Made by a program: the position numbers and the translations under genes
Origin: Halomonas sp. 54_146
GTDB lineage: Bacteria; Pseudomonadota; Gammaproteobacteria; Pseudomonadales; Halomonadaceae
NCBI RefSeq assembly: GCF_001507855.1
Contig: NZ_LGEN01000026.1
Coordinates: 1 to 49,324, forward strand
DNA: 49,324 nucleotides
Direction: 5' to 3'
Shown: positions 24,012 through 31,828 of the stretch, one piece after another
Layout of the letters: each line of letters begins with the position of its first letter
How positions within the stretch are numbered: the stretch's first letter is position 1
The notes under the pieces: generated by a model
Told to the model about the DNA's origin: nothing
What the model saw: only the letters and a program-made list of their open reading frames with translations
Databases searched by the model: none

Positions 24012-25007
24012 TTACGAGGGGTCGCGCTGGGAATAGCGCAGGCGATGGCACAGCGCGGTGCTTTCCGCCCCAAAAAGCTGTGGTGCCAGCGCTGGAAGCT
24101 GTTCAAAATCGCTTTCACCACTGATCAGCGCATCCAGCCGGTCATCTACCAGCAGGCTTAACGCTAGCGCCAAACGGCGTTGGTAGTTCCAACGGGGGCG
24201 CAGTTTGGGCGGCAATTGGCCTACCTGGCTGGCTTTCAGCGTAAGCCGCTGGGAATGAAAAGCCCCGCCTAGCGGCACGGAAACACTCCCTTCACCAAAC
24301 CAGCTCATTTCAACAATGCGCCCTTCACTGCCGGCCAGTTCAAGCGCTTGGCGAAGCCCTTCAGGGTGGCCGCTGGCGTGAATCACGCAGTCTTGATCAC
24401 CCGGCGCTTGCTCAGGAGTGCAAAAAGCAACGCCTAGCTGCTCGGCAAGATGACGACGTTCAGAATTAATATCGATTAAATGCACCTTTACGCCGGGCAC
24501 CTGGGCGCATAAATACGCCACCAGCGCACCGACGACACCGGCACCGATGACACAAATCCGCTCGCCCAGCATGGGTTCTGCATCCCATACGCCATTAACA
24601 GCGGTTTCCATATTGGCCGCCAATACCGCGCGTTTAGCAGGCACGTTAGCGGGCACTTCAAGCACCGCCGAGGCAGGCACTGTGTAGTAATCTTGATGGG
24701 GAAACAGGCAGAAAACGGTTTTATTTAACAGGGCGTCAGGCCCTTGTTCAACGCGGCCAACACTGCAGTAACCGTACTTTACCGGGGCAGGAAACTCACC
24801 CGCTTGGAAGGGGGCGCGCATACGCGAAAACTCGCTTGCGGGCACGCGGCCATTGAACACCAGTGATTCGGTGCCACGGCTAATACCGCTATAGAGGGCA
24901 CGAACCCGCACTTCGTTTTCTTCGAGCGTCGCGAGTGGCTGCTGTTTTAGCTCACCGTGCATAGGGCTAGTCACCCAAAAAGCCGTAGCGGTATCAGACG
25001 GCAACAT
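24012..25007 (-). CDS. MDR superfamily (zinc-type alcohol dehydrogenase-like) oxidoreductase
   Basis: A 331-aa medium-chain dehydrogenase/reductase. The N-terminal GroES-like domain shows RALYSGISRGTESLVFNG in place of the classical C-G-T/S-D zinc motif, so the catalytic zinc cysteine is absent. This is typical of the BchC/L-threonine-dehydrogenase-like side branch. The nucleotide-binding motif ICVIGAGVVGALVAYLCAQ lies near residue 185, with LIDINSERR at the end of the second strand. No structural-zinc Cys cluster is seen. The substrate is unknown. It is the first gene of the minus-strand unit (MDR, PTPS-like, GT-MT, membrane protein) and is divergent from the CDP-alcohol phosphatidyltransferase. 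Confidence 0.82.
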   Translation of the reverse strand: MLPSDTATAFWVTSPMHGELKQQPLATLEENEVRVRALYSGISRGTESLVFNGRVPASEFSRMRAPFQAGEFPAPVKYGYCSVGRVEQGPDALLNKTVFCLFPHQDYYTVPASAVLEVPANVPAKRAVLAANMETAVNGVWDAEPMLGERICVIGAGVVGALVAYLCAQVPGVKVHLIDINSERRHLAEQLGVAFCTPEQAPGDQDCVIHASGHPEGLRQALELAGSEGRIVEMSWFGEGSVSVPLGGAFHSQRLTLKASQVGQLPPKLRPRWNYQRRLALALSLLVDDRLDALISGESDFEQLPALAPQLFGAESTALCHRLRYSQRDPS

Positions 25008-25052
25008 GACATTTCCTTATGGTTAAAGCGCTTCATCCATCCTTACAGCCTA

Positions 25053-25094
25053 GTCTTGTTAGAACCGTCTTGTTAAGACTGCCTTGTTAAGACT
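25053..25094. repeat. Three 14-bp tandem units in a divergent intergenic region
   Basis: GTCTTGTTAGAACC, GTCTTGTTAAGACT and GCCTTGTTAAGACT run consecutively. Each unit is itself close to palindromic (GTCTT-n-TTAAGAC). They lie in the 285-bp region between the divergent MDR dehydrogenase and CDP-alcohol phosphatidyltransferase genes. They could be operator sites or slippage products. The rest of this gap shows no gene. Confidence 0.8.
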
Positions 25095-25292
25095 CGTTCA
25101 CATTTCGTTGCTTCCTTACAGCGTAGCGTAGAAAGCGAAGTGGTTGCTTAACCCATGTGAACGCGAGGATGATTTGAAACAAATGTATTCACATCATGGA
25201 CAACCTTACCTTCTTATACAAGAATGGTACATATGAAAATATCTGCACACTTTATTTCAACCGCGTGCCAGTGCGCCGCTTCGTGAGTAAGC

Positions 25293-26018
25293 ATGTTCTC
25301 TTTCTCCAACACCCCTAGCGTCTCTTTGCCCAAGCGTATCTACACCTTGGCTGAGATAGCGCTGGCTAGCTTATTACTCATAGGCTTGGGCGCGATGCTT
25401 CCGGCATTAGTTGCCAGTGCTGCAAACTGGTGGCTGGCGGCGGGCTTCTACATTGTGATGGGTGTACTGGTGGTGAGCTTTTGGCCCCACGGCCCGTTCG
25501 GCTGGGCAAACCGCGTAACCCTTGGGCGTGGCGTGCTGGTAGCCATCGTGGCGGGGGCACTGGCAGCGAATGCCTTTACTAACGCGATTTGGCTATGGCT
25601 AGCGGTCGCGGTTATCGCGCTGTTATTGGATGGCGTGGATGGCTGGATTGCCAGGCGCACAAAAACCCATACTCCGTTTGGGGCGCGTTTTGATATGGAA
25701 CTTGATGCCGTATTGATTCTGATACTCTGCATCGGCTTATTACAGAGCGAACATCTAGGCATTTGGGTGCTGCTGGTTGGCGGTATGCGTTATTTGTTCA
25801 TTGCCGCTAGCTGGCCGTTTCCGTGGTTAAAAGCACCGCTATTTGCAAGTTTCCGGCGCAAAGCGGTGTGCGTGTGGCAGGTCGTTGCCCTGCTGCTGGC
25901 ATTAACGCCGCTCACCTCCCCCCTCGCCACCAGCCTGCTCGCGCTGAGTGCGCTAATAACACTCATCTACTCATTTGGGTTTGATATATGGTGGCTGTAC
26001 CAAAAGCGCCAACGTTAG
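25293..26018 (+). CDS. CDP-alcohol phosphatidyltransferase family protein
   Basis: A 241-aa polytopic membrane enzyme. The complete family signature D-x2-D-G-x2-A-R-x8-G-x3-D-x3-D is seen as D113, D116-G117, A120-R121, G130, D134, D138 within DGVDGWIARRTKTHTPFGAR. Such enzymes transfer a phospho-alcohol group from a CDP-alcohol to an acceptor hydroxyl. The alcohol cannot be inferred. At least six hydrophobic segments are visible. It is divergent from the minus-strand unit and closes the pterin/flavin-like cluster. Membership could give that pathway a phosphodiester- or lipid-linked product, which is inference. No strong ribosome binding site is seen, so a nearby alternative start is possible. 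Confidence 0.85.
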   Translation: MFSFSNTPSVSLPKRIYTLAEIALASLLLIGLGAMLPALVASAANWWLAAGFYIVMGVLVVSFWPHGPFGWANRVTLGRGVLVAIVAGALAANAFTNAIWLWLAVAVIALLLDGVDGWIARRTKTHTPFGARFDMELDAVLILILCIGLLQSEHLGIWVLLVGGMRYLFIAASWPFPWLKAPLFASFRRKAVCVWQVVALLLALTPLTSPLATSLLALSALITLIYSFGFDIWWLYQKRQR

Positions 26019-26191
26019 GCTGTCCCAACACTTGCCACCCCTACGCCTCACTCGCCCTACCAAGCTATTAATCACTCCTCAATAGCTTTTCCCTGCCATC
26101 GATTTCACTAAGCAAGCGGGCCGTCAAAGGCGACCGCCCCTATTTCTGTCAAACGGCAGATGCCGTTGAGTGGGGATTAGTGGGCTAGCGC

Positions 26192-27151
26192 TTACCTTTC
26201 AGCCTTTAATACTTGGAGCAGTTCAGCCACGGCAGCTTCGCCTTCAAGTTCTTCAAACTCGCGGGCAAGCGACCCTTGTACAAAGCTCAAAAAGCGGTAG
26301 GCAGCTGGCGGTAAACGGCGTTCCCGGCGCACCACAAAGTGCCAGCGGCTTTTCAGTGGGAAGCCTTGCAAAGGCAACTCCTGAACGCCTTTGGGTGAGT
26401 CCGCGACGATGTGACGTGATAAAACGGCCAGCCCCATGCCGGACGCCACCGCAAGGCGGATCGCCTCGTTACTGGCGATCTGCTGGGTGGAGCGCAGTTC
26501 AATGCCCGCGCTATCCAGCCAGGCGTTAAAGGTATGCCGGGTCGCAGAACCGGGTTCGCGGAGCAGAAATCGCTCTTCTTTGAGGTCATCCATAGTGAGG
26601 CCTTCCACCCCTGCCCAGCGGCACTGCTCTGGCCCCACTACGACCAGCGGGTTACTCAAAAAAGGCGCGGCCAATACGGCGTCATCAATGGGCGGATGGC
26701 TAAACACGTAGATATCATCTTCATGGCGTTCAAAGCGGTTAAGCATTTGCTGTCGATTGCCCACTTCCACCGTGACATCTACCTGCGGGTTAGCCTGACT
26801 AAAAGGCCCTAATAGCCGTGGCAGCACATATTGCGCGGTGTTCACCAAGCCGATACTAAAGTGGCCGCGCCCGCCGCTGTTGTACTCATCCAAATACTGG
26901 CTAAACACATCAGCGCGACTGAGTAAATCTTGGCTAAGCTGATAAAGCGCTTGGCCGACCTCGGTGGGCACAATGCGGCCTTCTTCCTGGCGAACAATAG
27001 GCTCACCAACAATTTCTCGTAGCCGTTTAAGCTGCTGAGACACGGTTGGCTGGGTTAAATAAAGCCGATTGGCAGTCGCGGTAATAGACCCTGAGCGCAC
27101 TACATCGGCGTAGACCTGCAGCAAGCGAAAGGTAAGTTGGCGTATTTTCAT
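26192..27151 (-). CDS. LysR family regulator (CbbR/CmpR-like)
   Basis: A 319-aa LysR-type regulator. The winged HTH is in residues ~5-65 (ITATANRLYLTQPTVSQQLKRLREIVG). The effector domain follows (FSIGLVNTAQYVLPRLLGPF ... GMGLAVLSRHIV). It resembles the CbbR/CmpR/CysB-type regulators of inorganic carbon genes. It is divergent from an SbtA-type bicarbonate transporter, which it probably controls. ATG at 27151 (MKIRQLTF) places the HTH at the usual position. An in-frame ATG at 27199 would extend the protein through the intergenic repeat array and is unlikely. No terminator was recognised in the 170 bp beyond its stop. Confidence 0.88.
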   Translation of the reverse strand: MKIRQLTFRLLQVYADVVRSGSITATANRLYLTQPTVSQQLKRLREIVGEPIVRQEEGRIVPTEVGQALYQLSQDLLSRADVFSQYLDEYNSGGRGHFSIGLVNTAQYVLPRLLGPFSQANPQVDVTVEVGNRQQMLNRFERHEDDIYVFSHPPIDDAVLAAPFLSNPLVVVGPEQCRWAGVEGLTMDDLKEERFLLREPGSATRHTFNAWLDSAGIELRSTQQIASNEAIRLAVASGMGLAVLSRHIVADSPKGVQELPLQGFPLKSRWHFVVRRERRLPPAAYRFLSFVQGSLAREFEELEGEAAVAELLQVLKAER

Positions 27152-27159
27152 AAATTGCT

Positions 27160-27214
27160 TAGACAGTTCGCATAGACAGTTTATATAGACAGAACACATA
27201 GATAATTATCTATG
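27160..27214. promoter_or_regulatory. 13-bp-period direct repeats plus 18-bp palindrome between lysR and sbtA
   Basis: TAGACAG recurs at 27160, 27173 and 27186 with exact 13-bp spacing. A fourth related unit (TAGATAA) at 27199 leads into the perfect palindrome CATAGATAATTATCTATG at 27197-27214. The array occupies the divergent promoter region and overlaps the lysR leader, the expected place for LysR recognition and activation sites. LysR sites usually show T-N11-A symmetry, so the 13-bp phasing is unusual. Confidence 0.6.
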
Positions 27215-27296
27215 ACTATATAAATATTATTTGTTTTCATCAATCTTAGCGAGTCGCTAAAGTGGCAGTCTCACAACCCCGTCAAGGAGATAAACA

Positions 27297-28274
27297 GTGC
27301 CGGATATTGTGGTCATGTTCTTTGTATTAGGTGTGGTTGCTGGTGTGGTGCGTTCTGACCTCAGTATTCCTAAAGCCGCTTACGACATTCTAAGCCTGCT
27401 GCTAATGCTGACCATCGGCCTTAAAGGCGGCATGGCGCTACATGGCAGTTTGAGCCTATCACTGCTGATCGAGTTGGCTGGTGTTACCCTGCTTGGGATC
27501 GTCATTCCACTGATTATCTTCCCGGTAGTTCACTATTTAGTGCGGCTATCCATTGCCGACAGCGCCAGCCTTGCGGCCCACTACGGCTCCGTTAGCGCCG
27601 GTACGTTCGCTGTAGCCCTGGCATATACCGAAGCACATAACTTGATTACCGGCGGGCAGGTAACGCTTTACCTGGTACTGCTTGAACTACCGGCCATCAT
27701 GCTGGGCCTTTTGCTCTACCGGCGCTTCAGCCGTAAAGACACCCCTGGCACAACACCAGAACTGAATCAAACATCAGCGCCGATCAAAACTTCCGGGCTG
27801 TGGCACGAAACCCTGACCAATCGCGGCGTGATCCTGCTGGTGGGCGGTGTCCTGATTGGCTGGCTATACGGCCCGGATGCCGGTGAGTCGGTGACCGGCC
27901 TGTATACCAAAGCCTTCCACGGCATACTGGCGCTGTTTCTGTTAGAAATGGGCTTGGTCGCGGCAGAAACACTGCGCAGCCTGCGCTGGGGGCATAGCCG
28001 CTTAATCATTTTCGCGCTAACAGCACCTATCGTGCTCTCTTGCTTCGGCTTAGGGATGGCGTACTGGCTAGGGCTACCCGCTGGCTCGGCGGTTATTTTG
28101 GCAAGTCTTACCGCCAGTGCCTCTTACATCGCCGCCCCCGTCGCCATTCGCGCCGCTATTCCAGAGGCCAACATTGGCCTTGCCATGCTGGCATCGCTGG
28201 GGCTCACCTTCCCCTTTAACGTGCTGATCGGGATTCCGCTTTATCATCATCTTTGGGAGTGGCTAGCGGGGTGA
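27297..28274 (+). CDS. sbtA: Sodium-dependent bicarbonate transporter, SbtA family
   Basis: A 325-aa polytopic membrane protein with about ten hydrophobic segments in two inverted halves. A hydrophilic central loop (SRKDTPGTTPELNQTSAPIK) joins them. The segments LLLMLTIGLKGGMALHGS and HYGSVSAGTFAVALAYTEA, and in the second half LTASASYIAAPVAIRAAIPEAN, are characteristic of the SbtA permease family, which imports HCO3- with Na+. GTG at 27297 is the start, with AAGGAG 7 nt upstream. In a heterotrophic halophile it would supply bicarbonate for anaplerotic carboxylation or pH balance. No SbtB-type regulatory partner follows it. Confidence 0.88.
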   Translation: MPDIVVMFFVLGVVAGVVRSDLSIPKAAYDILSLLLMLTIGLKGGMALHGSLSLSLLIELAGVTLLGIVIPLIIFPVVHYLVRLSIADSASLAAHYGSVSAGTFAVALAYTEAHNLITGGQVTLYLVLLELPAIMLGLLLYRRFSRKDTPGTTPELNQTSAPIKTSGLWHETLTNRGVILLVGGVLIGWLYGPDAGESVTGLYTKAFHGILALFLLEMGLVAAETLRSLRWGHSRLIIFALTAPIVLSCFGLGMAYWLGLPAGSAVILASLTASASYIAAPVAIRAAIPEANIGLAMLASLGLTFPFNVLIGIPLYHHLWEWLAG

Positions 28275-28583
28275 GCTTAGGCCAATACGCTTGGCGCCAG
28301 GGCCTCCACCTGTACTGTTCGTGCCTAAGGGAGTAGGGTAGCCATCCGGATCGCCCCTCCCTGCGCTTTATTCCAGCTCACTGTGTGCGTTAATCCGACC
28401 CCTCTATTAAGGCGCTTCCAACGCCTGACATATGCATGACCAGACTGCCAACCGCAGTCACATCTCGCTACAGACATAACTAGAAAGATGATCTGTTTTT
28501 GCTTACGTCCTCTGGCGCCACTCCGTCCATGGAACTCTGGTTGCTATTTAGGATGCTAAGGCTGCAAAGCCTACGGGTATTCA
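28275..28583. other. Intergenic region, no gene seen
   Basis: This 309-bp gap between sbtA and the symporter gene has no convincing reading frame. CTTAGGC just after the sbtA stop can pair with GCCTAAG about 45 bp later, and AGGGAG can pair with CTCCCT near 28330-28370; either may be a transcript-end structure. The part near 28500-28580 presumably holds the symporter promoter, but no clear consensus elements were identified. Confidence 0.5.
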
Positions 28584-30236
28584 ATGAACGAAGAAAATTT
28601 CTATCAATTCTCGACCGTGACTGTCCTCGCTTTGCTGGTGTTCTTTTACGGCGGCACATACCTGCTGACCCTGCTGATTAAAAAGAAAAAGGAAAATACC
28701 GACGCCTTTATGGTGTCCAATCATCAGATTGGCTTTGGCCTGGGCGCTGCCAGCATGACCGCCACCTGGATATGGGCAGCCTCGTTCTACGGCGCGGCCA
28801 CTTCGGGTTACACCTACGGCATTTCCGGCCCGTTGCATTACGGGCTGTGGGGCGCGCTGATGATTCTTTTCATCTACCCCTTTGGCCGCCGCTTTCGCAA
28901 ACTGGCACCCAACGCGCACACGCTAGGTGAGCTTATCCACGCCCGCCATGGCTCCTCCAGCCAGCTGATTCTTGCCTCTTCTAACATCTTGGGCAGCATC
29001 ATCAGCCTGATGGTTAACTTCACGGCTTCTGGTGCGTTGGTCTCGGTGCTTTCGCCCCTCTCCTTCCAGGCTGGCGTGGTCATCGCTGGGGTTGGGGTGC
29101 TCTGCTACACGCTGTGGTCGGGTTTTCGCGCCTCGGTGCTGACTGATTTTGCCCAGCTAATGGCCATGATGGCCGTCGCCATTCTGATTATTCCAGCGGT
29201 GATGTTCGCCCTCGGCGGCCCACAAACGCTCGCAGACGGCATGAGCTTCCTCACGCCTGAGCAGGCAAATCTGTTCTCGATGGATGCGATTCTCAATCAA
29301 GGCGCGCCCTTCTTTGTGGCGGTGCTGGCCTACGCGATTGGCAACCAAACCATTTCCCAGCGGCTTTTCGCCGTGCGTGAAGACCACATCAAACCCACCT
29401 TTATTACCGCGACCATTGGTTACGGCGCGATTGTTATTGGTTTGGGCATGATTGGTTTAATGGCGCTGATGACCGGCATGGAGCCGATCAATGGCGACAT
29501 GAATAACCTGATCCCGCAGATGGTTTCCATGTACCTCTCGCCGGTGTTTATCGCGCTGTTCTTTATTCTGGTAATTGGCTCGCTCTCCTCTACCGCCGAC
29601 TCGGATCTTTCCGCCATGTCTGCGATTGTGATGGCCGATGTATACGGCAAGAACATCGCTAAAAACAAACCCGACCCGACCAAAATGCTGCTGATTGGCA
29701 GGCTGACCATGATCGTCGCGACGCTGATCGGGGTGATTCTCGCCAGCTTCTCGATGGATATTCTGATCATGCTGGTCTTTGTGGGCGCGCTCTGGGGCGC
29801 AATTGTATTCCCGGTTATCGCCAGCTGCTTCTGGGATCGAGTGACTAATACGGCCTTCACCTCCGCGGTGATCGCGGGCCTGGTGATGTTCTGCGTTGCG
29901 CGCTTTGAGTTACAGCCCTTGGTCGGCGTCGTCGGCGGGCTATTTGAATTACTCGCCGCCGTGGGCGGTGGCGTAGTGCTTGGCCTGATGGCTTTCGGGT
30001 TCTGTGGCCGCCGGGTAGGTTTGGTGTTCGGCGCACTCTGCGCCATCGCGCTGGCCTACTTCAGCCTTGGCTTCCTGCGGGACTACACGGTGCTGCTGGC
30101 TTCACTGATGGCCTACGGCGTTAGCACCATTGTCTGCATCGCGATCAGCTTGATGAGTTCGAGCAAGTTCGACTTCTCGCAGATCGATCAAAAAGTGATC
30201 AACTACGACCCAGCCAAACCTGCCAACCAGAGCTAA
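28584..30236 (+). CDS. Sodium:solute symporter family transporter
   Basis: A 550-aa inner-membrane SSS-family carrier with about 13 hydrophobic segments. The first is at residues ~10-31, followed by the basic KKKKENTDAFMVSNHQIGFGL loop seen in urea/choline-like symporters. The Na2-site-like segment in helix 8 (ILVIGSLSSTADSDLSAMSAIVMADVYG) is well conserved. The solute is unknown; the IGNQTISQRLFAVRE segment is typical of the family. The ribosome binding site is weak (ACGGG 7 nt before ATG). It is followed 102 bp later by a 43-aa membrane protein that is commonly encoded beside such symporters. Confidence 0.9.
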   Translation: MNEENFYQFSTVTVLALLVFFYGGTYLLTLLIKKKKENTDAFMVSNHQIGFGLGAASMTATWIWAASFYGAATSGYTYGISGPLHYGLWGALMILFIYPFGRRFRKLAPNAHTLGELIHARHGSSSQLILASSNILGSIISLMVNFTASGALVSVLSPLSFQAGVVIAGVGVLCYTLWSGFRASVLTDFAQLMAMMAVAILIIPAVMFALGGPQTLADGMSFLTPEQANLFSMDAILNQGAPFFVAVLAYAIGNQTISQRLFAVREDHIKPTFITATIGYGAIVIGLGMIGLMALMTGMEPINGDMNNLIPQMVSMYLSPVFIALFFILVIGSLSSTADSDLSAMSAIVMADVYGKNIAKNKPDPTKMLLIGRLTMIVATLIGVILASFSMDILIMLVFVGALWGAIVFPVIASCFWDRVTNTAFTSAVIAGLVMFCVARFELQPLVGVVGGLFELLAAVGGGVVLGLMAFGFCGRRVGLVFGALCAIALAYFSLGFLRDYTVLLASLMAYGVSTIVCIAISLMSSSKFDFSQIDQKVINYDPAKPANQS

Positions 30237-30296
30237 GCCCTTGAAAATAAGACTTTTAAAATAAGCCCTGTGGTATAAGCCGAAATCACTCCACCT

Positions 30297-30320
30297 GCTG
30301 GTGCGCCAAAACGCACCAGC
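30297..30320. promoter_or_regulatory. Perfect 9-bp hairpin between symporter and small-subunit genes
   Basis: GCTGGTGCG (30297-30305) and CGCACCAGC (30312-30320) pair perfectly across a 6-nt CCAAAA loop. No T-run follows, so it is not a classical terminator. It ends about 10 nt before the Shine-Dalgarno of the 43-aa gene and may set the expression ratio by transcript processing or partial termination. Confidence 0.6.
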
Positions 30321-30338
30321 TAGCGAATAGGAAAGCAC

Positions 30339-30470
30339 ATGCAAACTTTTATCTTGGCGTTATATGTACTGATCTGGCCGTTGATATCGCTCGCCATCTT
30401 CGCGGTCATCGGCATCGCTACCGTGAAAGACATACGCGTGGCTAAGCGTGAGAAACGCGAACTGGTGTAA
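30339..30470 (+). CDS. Putative transporter small subunit (43 aa)
   Basis: The protein is 43 aa: a single transmembrane helix (FILALYVLIWPLISLAIFAV) followed by a strongly basic cytoplasmic tail (KDIRVAKREKREL). AGGAA lies about 6 nt upstream of the ATG. Tiny proteins of this design are found next to sodium:solute symporters in related bacteria and are named transporter small subunits; their function is unproven. It is followed by an intrinsic terminator, which makes it the last gene of the symporter transcript. Confidence 0.8.
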   Translation: MQTFILALYVLIWPLISLAIFAVIGIATVKDIRVAKREKRELV

Positions 30471-30488
30471 GCGCCACTCGGTTAACTG

Positions 30489-30512
30489 AACAGCCAACTA
30501 GGGCTGTTTTTA
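30489..30512 (+). terminator. Intrinsic terminator after the small subunit gene
   Basis: AACAGCC (30489-30495) pairs perfectly with GGCTGTT (30502-30508) across a 6-nt loop, and is followed by a TTT run making five consecutive T. It lies 18 nt after the stop codon. Confidence 0.75.
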
Positions 30513-30522
30513 AGGCCACATT

Positions 30523-30867
30523 TTAGGACTGGGCCTTCTCCATCAAATACTCCGCCACTGCCTGATAGGCAGGCAGCGGGGTGGGGTCGATATAAATGGT
30601 TTGCCCATGCACCCCACGCGCCGCGAAGGCGCCATGTTCGTTATGCAGCGACCACCACATGCCGCGGTAGCTAAACGGCACCGGCGCGCCTAACCCACGG
30701 CTGACCTGCTTAGTAGGCAACAGCTCGCGAAAGTGGCACACCGTCCAGCGCATTTTGGGAAAACTGAAGTAGTTGGAATCCGGCTGGCCGATGATGCGCT
30801 TTGGCGGTGGTGGAAAGCCCTGCATCCAGCCTAAGCGGTTAGGGTCTGACGCCTCGGCACTTAGCAT
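30523..30867 (-). pseudogene. Serine hydrolase (beta-lactamase fold) remnant with internal deletion
   Basis: About 114 codons are left of a protein normally near 400-500 aa. The N-terminal part MLSAEASDPNRLGWMQGFPP ... RWTVCHFRELLPTKQVSRG resembles the start of 6-aminohexanoate-dimer-hydrolase-like serine hydrolases. After GAPVP the sequence jumps to YRGMWWSLHNEHGAFAARGVHGQ, which belongs to the C-terminus, so the middle, including the SxxK catalytic motif, is missing. A second small gap appears at TIYIDP/TPLPAYQ. The frame is still open, but the product cannot be an active hydrolase. Its start overlaps the EamA gene end by 29 bp, and a 34-bp piece of it recurs at 32590. Confidence 0.8.
30767..30800. 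repeat. 34-bp perfect direct repeat, copy 1
   Basis: This 34-bp segment, starting AAGTAGTTGGAATCCGG and ending GATGATGCGCT, is identical to 32590-32623 in the same orientation. Here it is part of the serine-hydrolase remnant, encoding (minus strand) roughly KRIIGQPDSNYF. The repeats bracket the EamA and AraC genes. Confidence 0.95.
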
Positions 30868-31741
30868 GCGCCCCTCGGGGCTTCGCGCGACCAGCAATCA
30901 AAGAACCCATGACGATGAGCACGCTGGCCATCAATACGACCATCGTGGCCTCGCCGTATCCCGCCAGGATCAGTAGCACCACCGAAATGAGTGGCGCGCT
31001 ATAGGCTAGGGTGCCAAGTAGCTGGATGTTCCCGTGTTTGACGCCATAGTCCCAGGTAAAGAAGGCAATTCCCACTGGCCCGAGGCCCAGCCCAACCACG
31101 CCTATCCATTGTATCCAGCCATCTGGCCATACCGTCTCCTCCCACAGCATGTGGCAGCCTAACGCCAGCAGCGCCGTCACGCCGCAGAACCAACCGACGG
31201 CATCGGTGGGCACTGAACGCACCAACCGGCTGAGCACGGAGTAAGAAGACCAAATCACTGCACACGCCAGCGCTACTAGATAGCCGGGCAGGTTCTCCCA
31301 AACAAATCCGCCTGCATTTCGGCTGATCAACAACCAGCAACCCACCAGCGCCACCAAGGCCCCAACGATAGACTGAGTTCGTAATCTCTCGTCCGGCAAC
31401 AGGGCAGACAGCAGAACGATCAGCAGCGGCCAGAGGTAAGCCAATAAGCTGACTTCCACCGCCGGAGCTAGCGTCATCGCCTTGAAATAGGCAAAGTGAT
31501 AGCCGAATAACCCGACGATACCGATACACCAGGCAACGGGAGGCTGACGCATATACCGAACGCCAGTGTGCCCAGCCAAGACCCAACGCCCAGCCATCAA
31601 CAGAAACGCAATGCCGAAGGTCATGGCCATCAGCTGGAATTCAGGAATGTCCCCGCCGGATAGCTTGGTCAGCAAAGCCAGCGTGCCCCAAAGCAGCACG
31701 GAAATGGACCCGATCCAGGTAGCAGCGTTCACGGTTGGCAT
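30839..31741 (-). CDS. EamA/DMT family exporter (YddG-like)
   Basis: A 300-aa membrane protein with ten hydrophobic segments forming two EamA repeats. The first begins WIGSISVLLWGTLALLTKL. AYLWPLLIVLLSALLPDERL closes the first half, and VGLGLGPVGIAFFTWDYGVKHGNIQLLGTLAYSAPLISV lies in the second. These features recall the aromatic amino acid exporter YddG and related drug/metabolite transporters; the substrate is unknown. The last ~20 residues (RAKPRGAHAKCRGVRP) run into the serine-hydrolase remnant, so the native C-terminus may have been altered by the rearrangement. The AraC gene is 87 bp upstream on the same strand. Confidence 0.87.
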   Translation of the reverse strand: MPTVNAATWIGSISVLLWGTLALLTKLSGGDIPEFQLMAMTFGIAFLLMAGRWVLAGHTGVRYMRQPPVAWCIGIVGLFGYHFAYFKAMTLAPAVEVSLLAYLWPLLIVLLSALLPDERLRTQSIVGALVALVGCWLLISRNAGGFVWENLPGYLVALACAVIWSSYSVLSRLVRSVPTDAVGWFCGVTALLALGCHMLWEETVWPDGWIQWIGVVGLGLGPVGIAFFTWDYGVKHGNIQLLGTLAYSAPLISVVLLILAGYGEATMVVLMASVLIVMGSLIAGRAKPRGAHAKCRGVRP

Positions 31742-31828
31742 GTCCCTTTCCCCGACATTCTCATGTATTAGCAGTGTCGGGATAGCGTAGCCATGGGATC
31801 TACCAGATGCTTTCGCATTCTGGCGAAA

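Noticed and set aside
26153..26168. AACGGCA/TGCCGTT inverted repeat near the end of lysR as a terminator
   Set aside because: Loop would be only 2 nt and no T-run follows on either strand.
29420..30046. Long antisense frame (208 codons) opposite the symporter
   Set aside because: Ser/Thr/Pro/Ile-rich shadow translation of membrane-helix codons; no start signal and no known fold.
30839..31586. Second minus-strand frame of 195 codons inside the EamA gene
   Set aside because: Out-of-frame reading of a clear ten-helix EamA protein; no independent motifs.
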